A stretch of DNA of 64,000 bases from DASUVM01 sp036378955 (GTDB taxonomy: Bacteria; Patescibacteriota; Saccharimonadia; Saccharimonadales; Saccharimonadaceae), in NCBI GenBank assembly GCA_036378955.1, contig DASUVM010000008.1, positions 98,897 to 162,896 of the forward strand, in the 5' to 3' direction. Below the pieces are notes generated by a model. That model was not told where the DNA came from, did no database searches, and saw only the letters and a program-made list of their open reading frames with translations. The first letter of the stretch is position 1. Each line of letters begins with the position of its first letter. The position numbers were made by a program, and so were the translations under genes. Of this stretch, positions 24,297-34,200 are shown piece after piece.

Positions 24297-24764
24297 ATGA
24301 ACATGGAAGTACCCCACCCGCAACCCGAAGCTACACCCAATAAGGCCGAACAGCTTCTTGGCCCAGAGGCTCAAAAAGTAGTAGAGCTATATAGCAGCGC
24401 ACGCAATGAGCTCGACCCCGACAGGCAATTACAGCTGCTGCGGCAGATTGAAGCGAGCCTGCACAAACTCTTGGAACCTGAAGTAACAACGCCTTTCCAG
24501 CTTAGCGACCAGGCTCTTCGTGACGTTATGCTGCGAGGGAGCGATTATTTTCTGCTTGGGGGAGGCTCGCAAGGCCAACGCCTTGTATTTGAAAGCGAAC
24601 GTTTTGAGCCAGGGCAAGAAAGTGCCGATGGAAAGCCAAAGTGGCTGCGCTACCCGCCAGCAGACACGGTTGGCCGTGAAATGCGCGAGCGCTTTATCCA
24701 AGCCTTCAGAAGCGATTGTGTAGATATTGCCCCAGGGGTGGAGGCTGTAGATACTGGTTTTTAG
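24297..24764 (+). CDS. Hypothetical protein
   Basis: 155 aa, hydrophilic. The first 70 residues are predicted helical (KAEQLLGPEAQKVVELYSSA), followed by a stretch with strand-forming and Gly-rich parts (YFLLGGGSQGQRLVFESE). No signal, membrane segment or known motif. Start either 24297 or the second ATG six bases on; the first fits a leaderless mRNA. Confidence 0.55.
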   Translation: MNMEVPHPQPEATPNKAEQLLGPEAQKVVELYSSARNELDPDRQLQLLRQIEASLHKLLEPEVTTPFQLSDQALRDVMLRGSDYFLLGGGSQGQRLVFESERFEPGQESADGKPKWLRYPPADTVGREMRERFIQAFRSDCVDIAPGVEAVDTGF

Positions 24765-24801
24765 CGCTTTAATCTAAGTATTATGTCTTTAAAATACCGA
24801 A

Positions 24802-24840
24802 CGGCAGCGGCATGATTATTTTAGCAATCATGCCGCTGCC
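24802..24840 (-). terminator. Hairpin downstream of the 24851-25711 gene
   Basis: A 15-bp perfect stem GGCAGCGGCATGATT/AATCATGCCGCTGCC with a 9-nt loop, just past the stop of the minus-strand gene and about 40 nt past the plus-strand one. It may end both transcripts. Confidence 0.65.
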
Positions 24841-24850
24841 AGTGCATCTT

Positions 24851-25711
24851 TTAGTTATCCTGTTGTGTGGGGACGAGGCGTCGGGGGTGAGCCCGGCACA
24901 ACATCATGGCCAGATCGGCGTAAAATCGTTCACCGACAGCTTTTTTGTAACGCTCCTCGGTGTGACAATAGGCGATAACAATTGCCGCCAGGGCAATGTC
25001 GCTGTCCACTAAGGCCTGCGCTGCCATCATGGACAGATGGCCCGGCACTTTATCATACTTGCTGGCGTGTTCGAACGGGTAAAGGCTGAGTTCTGACAGG
25101 AACACGTGCATTGCGATCAGCTTGGTCCAGTTTTCCGGCCAAGTCACCTCTTGAAAGTGACTGATCCACTTGTTGATGAGGGCATGTAGGTCTCGTACAT
25201 CCTGCTCGCTTTGAGCATGCTGCGTGAGATCGGTGAAACGCGTGCGTACGAGCTGGTGGAGCTGGCTTTTCAGGGTCTCGAGGTCGGTGTCCATCTCGTA
25301 CTCTTTGCTGAACCGACCCCGGACATAGACGCTCTGGCCAGTGAAGCAAACCCCAATTTCCTCAAGGGCCTTGAGCCGTGCTGCCGTTGAGCTTGCCCTT
25401 TGAAGCTTGGTGTGCCACTCGCCGAACTTCTCGTGGCACTTTGCATACTCAAGGATGCCCTGGGCAAGTTTGTGGGCCTCATCGAGTATGATGGCGAGAT
25501 TTAGGAGCTCCTTGTCTAGCGCTTGTCCGCCAGAGGCCGCGTTAATGCGATCTCTGAGCTTCGAATCGATAGTGCTGGGATCTGAGAGTAAAGCCCTTGC
25601 CGACGACTTGAGGTCGCCTTCTCTGAGACTCGTCATGAGGGCCACGACGTCGTCACGGAGTGCTTGTCTATCGAGAAAGCGTGCGGTCGTATTCTTCTGC
25701 GCTGCTGACAT
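24851..25711 (-). CDS. Hypothetical helical protein
   Basis: I chose the ATG at 25711 with TGGAGG about 11 nt upstream; a TTG at 25729 overlaps this site. The 286-aa product is almost wholly helical and soluble, with a charged N-terminus (MSAAQKNTTARFLDRQALRD). No known domain. Its length, helicity and codon use recall the 313-aa protein at 34980-35921, but I see no convincing alignment. Confidence 0.6.
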   Translation of the reverse strand: MSAAQKNTTARFLDRQALRDDVVALMTSLREGDLKSSARALLSDPSTIDSKLRDRINAASGGQALDKELLNLAIILDEAHKLAQGILEYAKCHEKFGEWHTKLQRASSTAARLKALEEIGVCFTGQSVYVRGRFSKEYEMDTDLETLKSQLHQLVRTRFTDLTQHAQSEQDVRDLHALINKWISHFQEVTWPENWTKLIAMHVFLSELSLYPFEHASKYDKVPGHLSMMAAQALVDSDIALAAIVIAYCHTEERYKKAVGERFYADLAMMLCRAHPRRLVPTQQDN

Positions 25712-25749
25712 GTGCGATGCATCCTCCAACAGGCTTAATTCAAATAAAA

Positions 25750-25777
25750 AACTCGGGGCAAAAACTTACCCCGAGTT
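25750..25777 (-). terminator. Terminator of the 81-aa gene
   Basis: On the minus strand AACTCGGGG/CCCCGAGTT, a 9-bp stem with a 10-nt loop, is followed by TTTTTATTTG. A textbook intrinsic terminator, 52 nt past the stop at 25829. Confidence 0.85.
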
Positions 25778-25828
25778 AAAGGATCTCTTTTAATCGCGAA
25801 GCTATATATTCATAAAACTATCGCTTTG

Positions 25829-26074
25829 CTACTTTTTTTCAAGTACGAGCTGGCTGCCCTCAAATAAAGTGTCTTGTAACTTTTTTGTCACACGCAATTG
25901 TTCAGACATGTTCTCTACAATGCCGCTTACTAAGCGAAACTCCGCAGGTGTTGTCCACCCTTTTTTGTAGATCGTTTCAAGCAGTACATTCCATCGTTTA
26001 TCACCGGCGTATTTATCTATTTCAGCTACTAGTCGCTTGATCTTTGCTGCCAACTTGTCAATATCGTGGTCCAT
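25829..26074 (-). CDS. Small hypothetical protein
   Basis: 81 aa, charged, helical (MDHDIDKLAAKIKRLVAEID...). AGGAGG lies six bases before the ATG, a strong ribosome site, and a good terminator follows. No domain recognised; it has no Cys and no membrane segment. Confidence 0.6.
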   Translation of the reverse strand: MDHDIDKLAAKIKRLVAEIDKYAGDKRWNVLLETIYKKGWTTPAEFRLVSGIVENMSEQLRVTKKLQDTLFEGSQLVLEKK

Positions 26075-26238
26075 GTCTGCCTCCTAGATTGTTAATGTCG
26101 GTGTAAAGCCTTACCTTTTTAGTGTATGTAATTATCGTCGATTTTACAATGAGCAGCACGGCAGCCGCACGAGCGGGTACGAGCTTGTATAGGTTTGTTA
26201 TTATAGTTATGAAGTGTATTAGTAAAAAAAGGGGGGCT

Positions 26239-26946
26239 ATGAGAAAAGGATTGAAACTAATGGCGGTAGCGGGCTTTTTTGTTTTGGGTGTTACAGTAGC
26301 TGCTAGTCCTGCAAGTGCTCGCCTAGAGCTGCCGACAGGTGATAAAAAGGTGCTGCTCCGAACGGCCAGCGTGCCAGAAACACCAGCTCACTTTCGTCTT
26401 GTAAAGCGAAGCGGAAGCAAGTTGCAGCTTAATTGGGATTGGGTGGCCGGCGGAACGGGCGCTATTCACTATGAGCTGTCGTATGCGGGCCGAACCTTGG
26501 TGTTGCAGCAATATTATCCTGGCTATACTCTTGATATCGGCCACCTAGACCTCAGTGCGGGTCATGTTTATACACTGAACCTGCGAGCTGTTGACGAAAT
26601 TGGCAATCGTTCTGCCGTACCGGCTGAGTTATTGTTCGAGACAACTCCACCAAGCAGTCCGAGTAATCTGCGGCAGCTGAGTACAAAAATGGGGTACCCT
26701 GATATTATTTCTTTTCAGCTTTCTGTCGACGCAGCAGGGCCGATACGGGGTTACGAAGTCTTTTTAAACGGCGTCTCTTTCGGTATTGCTTTAGGGGTCG
26801 ATAATGAATTTAGCCTGTTTGATCAGCTGGCGAGTTCATACCTCCCTCATCCAGTGGGTCAGGCGAGCCTACAGTTGCGCGCCTATGATTCGTCTTTGAA
26901 CGCCAGCCAGTTGAGCGAGCCACTGACGGTTATATTCCCTGAGTAA
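26239..26946 (+). CDS. Secreted fibronectin-III-like protein
   Basis: I chose the ATG at 26239, directly after AAAGGGGGG; the in-frame ATG at 26122 precedes it without a site. The 235-aa product has a signal peptide (MRKGLKLMAVAGFFVLG, with cleavage near ASA-R). Two FN3-like beta-sandwich modules follow (about residues 50-135 and 145-232; ETPAHFRLV, NLRAVDEIGNRS, SPSNLRQLS). Probably exported and a surface or binding protein. Confidence 0.7.
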   Translation: MRKGLKLMAVAGFFVLGVTVAASPASARLELPTGDKKVLLRTASVPETPAHFRLVKRSGSKLQLNWDWVAGGTGAIHYELSYAGRTLVLQQYYPGYTLDIGHLDLSAGHVYTLNLRAVDEIGNRSAVPAELLFETTPPSSPSNLRQLSTKMGYPDIISFQLSVDAAGPIRGYEVFLNGVSFGIALGVDNEFSLFDQLASSYLPHPVGQASLQLRAYDSSLNASQLSEPLTVIFPE

Positions 26947-26991
26947 TGCTTCTGCCTTGAAAAGATGTAAGCCCTTTCGGCTATTACCACT

Positions 26992-27369
26992 CTAGGGCTG
27001 TGGTGTGCCGACCGAGAGTAAGTTACCATCAGGGTCTTTGAACCATGCGACCTGCACGTCGCCCATAGTTGCGATACTGCCCTCCCAGCTTGTGTCGGGC
27101 ATGTCGTAGTGCTCAAAAACTATACCTTTGGCTTCCATGGCTGCTACCAGGCTGTCAATTTCGGCTAACTCCCAGGTAGCAACAGAGGCTTGGCTTGTGC
27201 CGGCCGAGGGTGACTGATAAATAAACAGATTACCGCCGCCCGTTTCATAAGTAACACCGCGTGGGTTTTCGGCAACCCTTTGAAGCTCTAGTTTACCTTC
27301 GTAAAATTCTTTGGCCTTTTCTATGTTATTGACTGCAATAGTGGCTAAAAACTTGCTATTTTCGAGCAT
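26992..27369 (-). CDS. VOC family protein
   Basis: A 125-aa paralogue of the protein at 5626-6009: AKEFYEGKLELQRVAENPRG, YETGGGNLFIYQSPS, TSWEGSIATMGDVQVAWFKD and DPDGNLLSVG. As there, the usual metal-binding His and Glu are missing. GGGGGAGT precedes the ATG. It is convergent with the FN3 protein gene. Confidence 0.85.
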   Translation of the reverse strand: MLENSKFLATIAVNNIEKAKEFYEGKLELQRVAENPRGVTYETGGGNLFIYQSPSAGTSQASVATWELAEIDSLVAAMEAKGIVFEHYDMPDTSWEGSIATMGDVQVAWFKDPDGNLLSVGTPQP

Positions 27370-27492
27370 ACTCCCCCTCGGCTATTTGTTACTCATAAGT
27401 ATAGGGCAGGTGAACAAATAATTATAGTGTCCGGCAGTGCATCGGTACCTACTTCTTTACGGCCGCTTTATAATAACTTATGATAATAGCAA

Positions 27493-28422
27493 ATGATATA
27501 CATTATTTCGGCAATTTTACTGTTAGTGATTGTACTTTTTGTTTTTTATAAAATGACCGGCAGCGAAACAGAAACCATAAGCGATGCATCACGCGAGGCA
27601 ACAAATGATGCATTTGTTCAACTAACAAACGGCTGGACTCATTATGAATTGTCTGGGCCTGCTGAGGGTATCTTAGTAGTGTTGGTGCCAGGAATGACGC
27701 TTCAGCAATATGTCTGGGATTATAACGTGGCTGCACTGACTAAGGCGGGCTATAGGGTGCTGCGATATGATCTTATTGGCCGAGGCTTGTCAGACAAACC
27801 AAACATTGTTTACAATACAGAAGTTTTTAAAAGCCAACTGACTGAGCTTATTAACAAGCTTGGCGTTACGCAGCCAGTACACATAGTCGGCCTTGCCTTC
27901 GGCGGCTTAGTAGCGGCACAGTTTGCCGAGACTTTTCCGGAGCGTGTTCGGAGCCTGACGCTTATGACGTCCGATGGTTTTGGTACACATTTAAGCTTGG
28001 GGGCGCGGCTTTCTCTTGCCCCGATAATCGGCACTTATCTTGGCCATACATTTGGTAACCGAATTATGTTAAAGCGGCTCGACGGCTATTCGGCTGATTC
28101 TCGGGTTGTCAAAGAAATTAAGCAGCGATTTACGCCACACTTACGCCAAAAAGGGTTCAAACGGGCGTTGCTTTCAGCATTAAGAAATATGCCAATTTAT
28201 ACTGCCGAGGCAACCTTTGCCAAAATAGCGGCCAGTAAGCTGCCCACCCTTATTTTATGGGGTGAAAAAGACGTTATTACGCCGCTAACGCATGCTGAGG
28301 CTATTCGCGCTGTGGTGCCAGGCGCTGAGTTTACTGTTTTTGACGGGCTTGGCCACATGCCGCAATACGAGGCTCCGGCATTATTTAATGCACGGCTATT
28401 ACAATTTTTAAACAGTCATTAA
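27493..28422 (+). CDS. Alpha/beta hydrolase fold protein with Ala in place of the nucleophile
   Basis: 309 aa with an N-terminal membrane anchor (about residues 3-20). The fold motifs are present: oxyanion region VLVPGMTLQQ, strand-turn YDLIGRGLSDKP, elbow VGLAFGGLVAAQF, WGEKD (Asp260) and GLGHMPQYE (His288). The elbow, normally G-x-S-x-G, has Ala135, read as GCC in the DNA. With acid and base kept but no Ser, it is either catalytically dead or uses another mechanism. -10 TATAAT lies about 19 nt before the ATG; no Shine-Dalgarno. Confidence 0.8.
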   Translation: MIYIISAILLLVIVLFVFYKMTGSETETISDASREATNDAFVQLTNGWTHYELSGPAEGILVVLVPGMTLQQYVWDYNVAALTKAGYRVLRYDLIGRGLSDKPNIVYNTEVFKSQLTELINKLGVTQPVHIVGLAFGGLVAAQFAETFPERVRSLTLMTSDGFGTHLSLGARLSLAPIIGTYLGHTFGNRIMLKRLDGYSADSRVVKEIKQRFTPHLRQKGFKRALLSALRNMPIYTAEATFAKIAASKLPTLILWGEKDVITPLTHAEAIRAVVPGAEFTVFDGLGHMPQYEAPALFNARLLQFLNSH

Positions 28423-28453
28423 TAAAGAAGCCATGATCTTGGCTTGGCGGGCC

Positions 28454-30358
28454 TTAAGTTAATGTGAGGGTTGTGAGGTTGAATACGGCAAACTCGCCAA
28501 CGCGCGCCGTTAGCTGCCCGGTAGTCGGAATGCTAAACATGCCTCCGTTGATGGCCACACTGGTAGTTGAGGCTGGCACAACATATTTAAACCAATAGAG
28601 GCCGGCAGGATGCACCGTAGCGCTCCCGGGGGCAAAAACAACGGTCGGGGTGGCAGATGAGAAGAAAGAGGCCGACATGCGTACCCCCACGCTGCTTCCT
28701 GGTGTTACTCCTGATTTTGAAACAACCTTACTTTTCATTACAAACAGCAATGTGTCACCCACAGACCATGTTCCGCCAGTTAAGGTCTGGGTTATTTGGC
28801 GGAACCCGGCGGCATTTGAGGGGTTGGTAAAGTTCCATTCCCAGGCATTGCCTAAGAAGTCGCCGTCGGTCACTAGTTGTTCGGTCACGCCTGTCATTCC
28901 ACCGGTTCCTGCGGCAACGTACCCTGTTGGCGTAGGTGAGCCGGTTAGCATAAACGGATTGCTTATGAGGTTATCGGTATCGCCGGTGTTCGACACTGCT
29001 CGCGGCGGTGAATAAGGCGGCACATATGGAACAAGCTTCGAATTAACCAATTTTGCCATCTCTATATGCGCTGCTTGAGAGGGGTGAAGCGCATCGCCCG
29101 AATCATACCCCGATAAGAACATGCCCGTTGCAGGGTCAACTAAAAGCGTAAAAAAATCAATTAAAGGCAGGCTCTGTTGGCGAGCATAGGTTCTGAGCCA
29201 GTTGTTCCATTTGATCGTGTTTGCAAGATAAGTGGTATTGCCCCTTGGCGGTATGGTGCAGAGCACGGGCAGTATTCTTGCATCACGCAGCTGGGTAACA
29301 ATTGAGGTTATATTACTTTTGTAGGTGGTGAACGTAACAGATTGGGCAAGATCGTTGGTGCCGCCTAGCACAGTACAGACTTGCGGACCATATGCGAGTA
29401 CATCGGTTGTAATACGGGCCAGCATTTGGGTGGTGTTATTGCCGCTAATGCCTGCGTTAGCCAGATAATTCAGCCGTTGGTCAGAAAGAGCGGGTGCCAT
29501 GAGAGTCCATGAGGCACCATAGCCTGCGCCACCAGTTACGCTCGAGATCGAATCGCCAAAGCCGATAAATCCGTTCCCTTGAAAGTCAACTGTAGGAGTG
29601 GCCCACTTCATTCCAGAGGCTTGGGTTGAATCGGCGGTCAGTATTTGGGTGTCTGTGCCAATGCCAAGCCTGGTGACGGTGCTGGCGGCAGTTGCTGCAT
29701 AAAGGTCACCTTTGGTTGTTAAGGTAGATTTATCAACTTTACCACTGAGCCCCGGCACTGTCGGGCTAGCGGCTGTGCCCGCCAAGTCTCCGGCAAGTTG
29801 CACAATACCTTTGGTGCTTGTGGTGGCATCTGGCGTCGCTGCGCCCGTTATTGCGCTGTCAACATAGGCTTTAGTGGTAGCGTGTGTGCCGTTAGTCGGG
29901 GTGGGAACAATAGGTGAGGCACTAAAGGTTTTGGTGCCAGTAATGGTTTCAGTACCACTCAGGTGAACTACGGATGAGTCGTTGGCTTTACCACTGAGCC
30001 CCGGCACTGTCGGGCTGGTAGCGGTACCCGCTAAATCGCCCGCAAGTTGTACGATGCCCTTCGTGGTAGTCGTAGCATCTGGGGCGGTTGCACCTGTTAT
30101 TGCGGTATCAACATAATCTTTGGTGGCAGCATGAGTAGCGGTGGTAGGAGCAGGAACAACAGGGGAGGTGCTAAAGGTTTTTGCGCCTGCGATAGTTTCG
30201 GCACCGCTGAGATGAACAACGGATGCATCATCTGCCTTAGACGCAATTGTGCCCGAAGCTTTTATGGTACCGTCGGCGTTGTGGTCGACACTTAAGAATT
30301 CGTTAAGTAAATTGCCCCAAATACCGCTGTCTTGACCAGGAACAGGTAGACGTGGCAT
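28454..30358 (-). CDS. SGNH hydrolase with tail-fibre-like repeats and shared N-terminal module
   Basis: 634 aa. Residues 1-30 form a module, MPRLPVPGQDSGIWGNLLNE..HNADGT, also found in the protein at 57693-59678. Two 83-residue repeats follow (about residues 35-205) of phage tail-fibre type (SVVHLSG.ETI.G.KTFS, ATK.YVD..ITGA, KGIVQLAGDLAGT). Next is an SGNH esterase/lipase domain (about 255-440) with GFGDSIS, GGTNDL and DALHPSQAAH, the catalytic Ser, oxyanion and Asp-His motifs. A C-terminal beta domain follows. No classical signal peptide. Likely a surface or host-contact protein. Confidence 0.75.
   Translation of the reverse strand: MPRLPVPGQDSGIWGNLLNEFLSVDHNADGTIKASGTIASKADDASVVHLSGAETIAGAKTFSTSPVVPAPTTATHAATKDYVDTAITGATAPDATTTTKGIVQLAGDLAGTATSPTVPGLSGKANDSSVVHLSGTETITGTKTFSASPIVPTPTNGTHATTKAYVDSAITGAATPDATTSTKGIVQLAGDLAGTAASPTVPGLSGKVDKSTLTTKGDLYAATAASTVTRLGIGTDTQILTADSTQASGMKWATPTVDFQGNGFIGFGDSISSVTGGAGYGASWTLMAPALSDQRLNYLANAGISGNNTTQMLARITTDVLAYGPQVCTVLGGTNDLAQSVTFTTYKSNITSIVTQLRDARILPVLCTIPPRGNTTYLANTIKWNNWLRTYARQQSLPLIDFFTLLVDPATGMFLSGYDSGDALHPSQAAHIEMAKLVNSKLVPYVPPYSPPRAVSNTGDTDNLISNPFMLTGSPTPTGYVAAGTGGMTGVTEQLVTDGDFLGNAWEWNFTNPSNAAGFRQITQTLTGGTWSVGDTLLFVMKSKVVSKSGVTPGSSVGVRMSASFFSSATPTVVFAPGSATVHPAGLYWFKYVVPASTTSVAINGGMFSIPTTGQLTARVGEFAVFNLTTLTLT
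29737..30017. repeat. Repeated DNA segment inside the SGNH gene
   Basis: CTTTACCACTGAGCCCCGGC and following bases (about 30 identical nt) occur at 29737 and again at 29986, exactly 249 nt (83 codons) apart, marking a two-unit tandem repeat in the coding sequence. Confidence 0.8.
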
Positions 30359-30587
30359 ATGATTGTATCCTGCTTACGTTTAATCTTATTCATTATATCA
30401 TTCCAAATATTTATTCCAAATATTTTTTACTACGATTCTAATTTACAATGCCAAAAGTATCTTTGATGCCTTAAGAATATGCGCGATTATTAAGACCATT
30501 ACGCATGCTCTTTTGACGGTAACTACTGCTTGACCCATATGCTAATCTAATTACAGATTTTCTAAAAACAAATGTATGGGGGTGGGC

Positions 30588-31193
30588 ATGTTGCCGAGTT
30601 GGGTGGCGTATCTGGCGACACTATTAATTATTTGGGGAACAGTGGGTTATATATGGGACATTCGGCATGGTCGGGTAGCGCCCAATTTAGTAACATGGTT
30701 TTTGTGGTCGCTCGCTCCGCTGATTACGCTGGGCGCTCAATTGAAGGCCGGGGTGGGCGCTGAGGCAGCTTTGGCGGCAACTGCCGGGCTGTGCCCTTCG
30801 GCTGTTCTTATTGCCGGGTTGCGGCAGGGCACATTTAGGCCCCAGCGTTTTGACTGGTGGTGTGGGGGTGTGTCGTTGCTGGCACTATTGCTTTGGTTAG
30901 TGACCGGCAGCGGCCTGGTTGGTGTTGGGCTGAGCATTATTGCCGACGGCTTTGGTGCTGCGCCGACACTTCGAAAATCCTGGCGCGACCCCACATCTGA
31001 AAGCCCGCATTTTTTTGCTCTTTTTGCACTGAGCGCTTTTATAACACTTCTTACGGTGACACAGTGGACGATGGTGCATGTTGCTTTCACACTCTATATC
31101 TTTATGCTCTACGCCGTACTCTTTCTATTGGTTCAGTTTAAAGTTGGCCAAAGGTTTCAAAGGCCGATGGCGGTGATTATTGACGAGACGTAG
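30588..31193 (+). CDS. Multi-pass membrane protein, possibly PQ-loop-like
   Basis: I chose the ATG at 30588, directly after GGGGGTGGG; an in-frame ATG at 30576 is possible. The 201-aa product has about six or seven hydrophobic segments. The motif VAPNLVTWFLWSLAP near the start resembles the PQ-loop of small transporters (SWEET/PnuC-like), and a weaker repeat follows later. No substrate can be named. Confidence 0.55.
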   Translation: MLPSWVAYLATLLIIWGTVGYIWDIRHGRVAPNLVTWFLWSLAPLITLGAQLKAGVGAEAALAATAGLCPSAVLIAGLRQGTFRPQRFDWWCGGVSLLALLLWLVTGSGLVGVGLSIIADGFGAAPTLRKSWRDPTSESPHFFALFALSAFITLLTVTQWTMVHVAFTLYIFMLYAVLFLLVQFKVGQRFQRPMAVIIDET

Positions 31194-31275
31194 GCTCCGG
31201 GGCTACTTGACTAAAGCGAGCAGCTTCTCTTTACTGTGTATATAACCAGGTAATGTTAAAAGGCGGGCAACTGAT

Positions 31276-34200
31276 ATGCAGACATTGAGACGATGGTTGG
31301 CAAACAGAAACATCAGGCAGATAGCATTCGGCATAGCACTCGTTCTGGCCTGTGGTGGCTTTGCGCAGCAGGTTGCCTATGCGGCGCCTCAGTTTCCGAC
31401 TGGGTTTTTGCGCACCCAAATTACAAGTGGCTATCAGTTTGGGCTTAGCGATTTTAGTTTTTTGCCAGACAGTCAAGGTGCGGTTTCGCGCAATATGTTG
31501 GCACTCAGTAAGGCGGGGAATATTCGGTTTGTGAGCGCCAGTGGTGAGTCACGCCAGGTTGGCGCCTTGGCAGGCGTGTTTGACACCGGTGATCTTGGTG
31601 CGGTGAGCTTAAGCTTAGCACCCAACTATCTTTCGAGCCGCCAGGTTGCTATTTTGGCTACCTATCAGGCCAGCCCTTTGCCGCTTGGCCGGGTTGATAT
31701 TTATACTGTTGACGATGCGGTTAACCCCACCAGCCTGACGTTCACTCGAACAGTACTCGGTGGTATTACCCAAAATAATAACCAAAATGGTGGCCTGTCT
31801 CATGGGCCAGGCACGGTTATTTGGGCGCAGGATGGTACCTTGTATGCCGGTTTTGGCGATGCAGCCCAATGGAATGTGGTTGATCAGGCGGCGTTTCGTT
31901 CGCTTGACCCTGACGATCCGCATGGCAAAATTTTGCGCGTGAATGCAACCGGGCAAGGTGTGCCAGGTAACCCTTACTATAATGCTGCTTCACCCGATAG
32001 TTGGCGGTCGCGAATGTTTGCTTCGGGCCATCGTAACCCCTTTCGTTTTAGTCTTGACCCACAGCGCTCAAATGTTTTATATGTCGGTGATGTCGGCTGG
32101 GGTACCTATGAAAAGATCACTATTGAGCGCGCTGGCACGGTTGGTGGCTGGCCGTGTTTCGAGGGAGTCAACAGCACGGGTGGTTACCGAACACCGGGGT
32201 ATCAAGATTTAAGCGCCTGCCAAGCTTATTATCAAAATGCCCAGATTAATCAGCCTGGCACAAACACCTATAAAGAAACCATTCCACGCCCAACTGCCGC
32301 TCTTTGGAATATGCTAAGAACCGGTATGGGCGCAGCCATTGTTGGCGGCACCTTTTATAACGGTACAAGCTATCCGCCGGTCTATCAGGGTGCTTACTTT
32401 TTTGCGAATTATCCGCCCGATAGCCCCAGTAAATTGTTTAGCCTTCGTACCGATGGCACAACACTCACCCGTGCGCCTGAAGCCGGTGGCTTCGCAAGCT
32501 CAATTGGCGGCCCAGTGGCAATTCATGCCGGGCCGGGCGGCGACCTCTATTATGCTGACATAACCAACGGTTCAATCTGGCAGCTAAAATATGCTCCTGG
32601 CAATCGCCCGCCTGAAGTAAAGGTGGCAACCACCACAACTGCCAGTACGAAAACAGTTTGTTTTGATGCTCGCGACACAGTTGACCTTGATGGCGATAGC
32701 TACACCATTCGGGTTGCCTTTGGTGATGGCGCTTTTGCAAATGGCGCAGAGGTGTGCCATAGCTACCCACAGGCCGGTGCAACCACGACTTATAATGCCA
32801 CCATCACCGCTACTGATAGCGCGGGCGGGGTTGGCACAAAAACAATCACCGTTGCACCGGCTAATAATGCTCCAGCCATTACGGTAGTATCAGCCCCGGC
32901 TGTCTCAAAAAAATTCGCTGTTGGTGAGGCTATTACTATTCAGTTGCGGGCAAGTGATATTGAAAATGGTCAGCGGCCGCTGAACGAACAGACCGAAATG
33001 GTACACTGTGCTTCGCTCTCAGATTGCCACACGCATGCCGATGGGGTGGTGAGTGTACCTGCAGATGCCGGCGGCCTTGCCACCTACAGAACAACTTTTG
33101 ACGATCATGGTCAAAACACTTCGCAGGTGCTACGCTTTACCGCCAAAGATTCTTTAGGCGTTGAAACAACTTGGGTATACCAGGCAAAGCCTGATCTTAG
33201 GTTGATCACGGCTATTTCACCGGCGTCTGTGACAATCGACGGCATTCTTACTACAAGCTTGCAAGCGGCGGTTGGCTCCGAGAATTCCATATCGGTGCCT
33301 GAAACATCTGAGCATTTGGTGTTTAGCCACTGGTCTGATGGCGGAGCTCGGGCGCACAACTTCACTATGGGCACGACCGACGTAAGGCTTGAGGCTCATT
33401 TTGTAACGGCCATTGATAAGTTCAACCAAGCGCTTGGCGGCAAACTCGGTAGCCCAATCGGTGCGGAAACCAGTGTTGGCAGTGGTCGCATGCGACCATA
33501 TCAAAACGGTGCGATTTATTGGTCGCCGGCTACCGGAGCACATTTTGTGCTTGGCGCTATTCGAGGAGTGTATGAAACCCAGGGCGGCCCAATTGGCACG
33601 CTTGGCTTTCCGATAACAGATGAGTTTGTTATTACCGGCGGTGCCCGGCAGAATTTTCAAAATGGTGCATTGGTGTGGACACCCGGCGTCGGTACCTTTC
33701 AGTTGTTCGCTGCTAATCGGGCGAAATATGATGCGCTTGGTGCTGAAAATGGGCGGCTGAAATTGCCCATCAGCAACGAATATGTGGTGGCGGGCGGTGG
33801 CGTGCGGCAAGATTTTCAAGGTGGCTCACTATTGTGGTCGGCCTCAACCGGGTCGCACCTGCTTGCCGGTGGCATTCGTGTTGCCTACGACGCCAGGGGT
33901 GGCTCTGGTGGTTCACTTGGCTTTCCAATAACGGATGAGTTTGTGATTAATGGCGGCGTGCGCCAAAACTTTCAGGGTGGTTCGCTGATTTGGTCGGCAG
34001 CGAGCGGTAATACTTTTATGCTGTTTGCCGCCAACGGGGCGAAATATGACGCTCTAGGCGGCCCCACCAGTTTCTTGGGCCTTCCGGTGTCAAACGAATA
34101 TGTGGTGGCGGGCGGTGGCGTGCGGCAAGATTTTCAGCATGGCTTGTTGCTATGGTCGGCGGCTACTGGTTCGCAATCGGTGTTCAGCAATGGTGGCATC

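Noticed and set aside
29737..30017. Direct repeats considered as a CRISPR array
   Set aside because: Only two units, 249 nt apart, inside a coding frame with a multiple-of-three spacing; a protein repeat.
28454..30358. Tail-fibre-like gene considered as prophage
   Set aside because: No terminase, capsid, portal or integrase gene nearby; the gene stands alone among cellular genes.
30402..30427. TTCCAAATATTT repeated in tandem upstream of the SGNH gene
   Set aside because: Short A/T-rich repeat without other copies; no function evident.
33217..33819. 200-codon minus-strand frame opposite the LGFP protein
   Set aside because: Antisense to repeat-coding DNA, which tends to give long chance frames.
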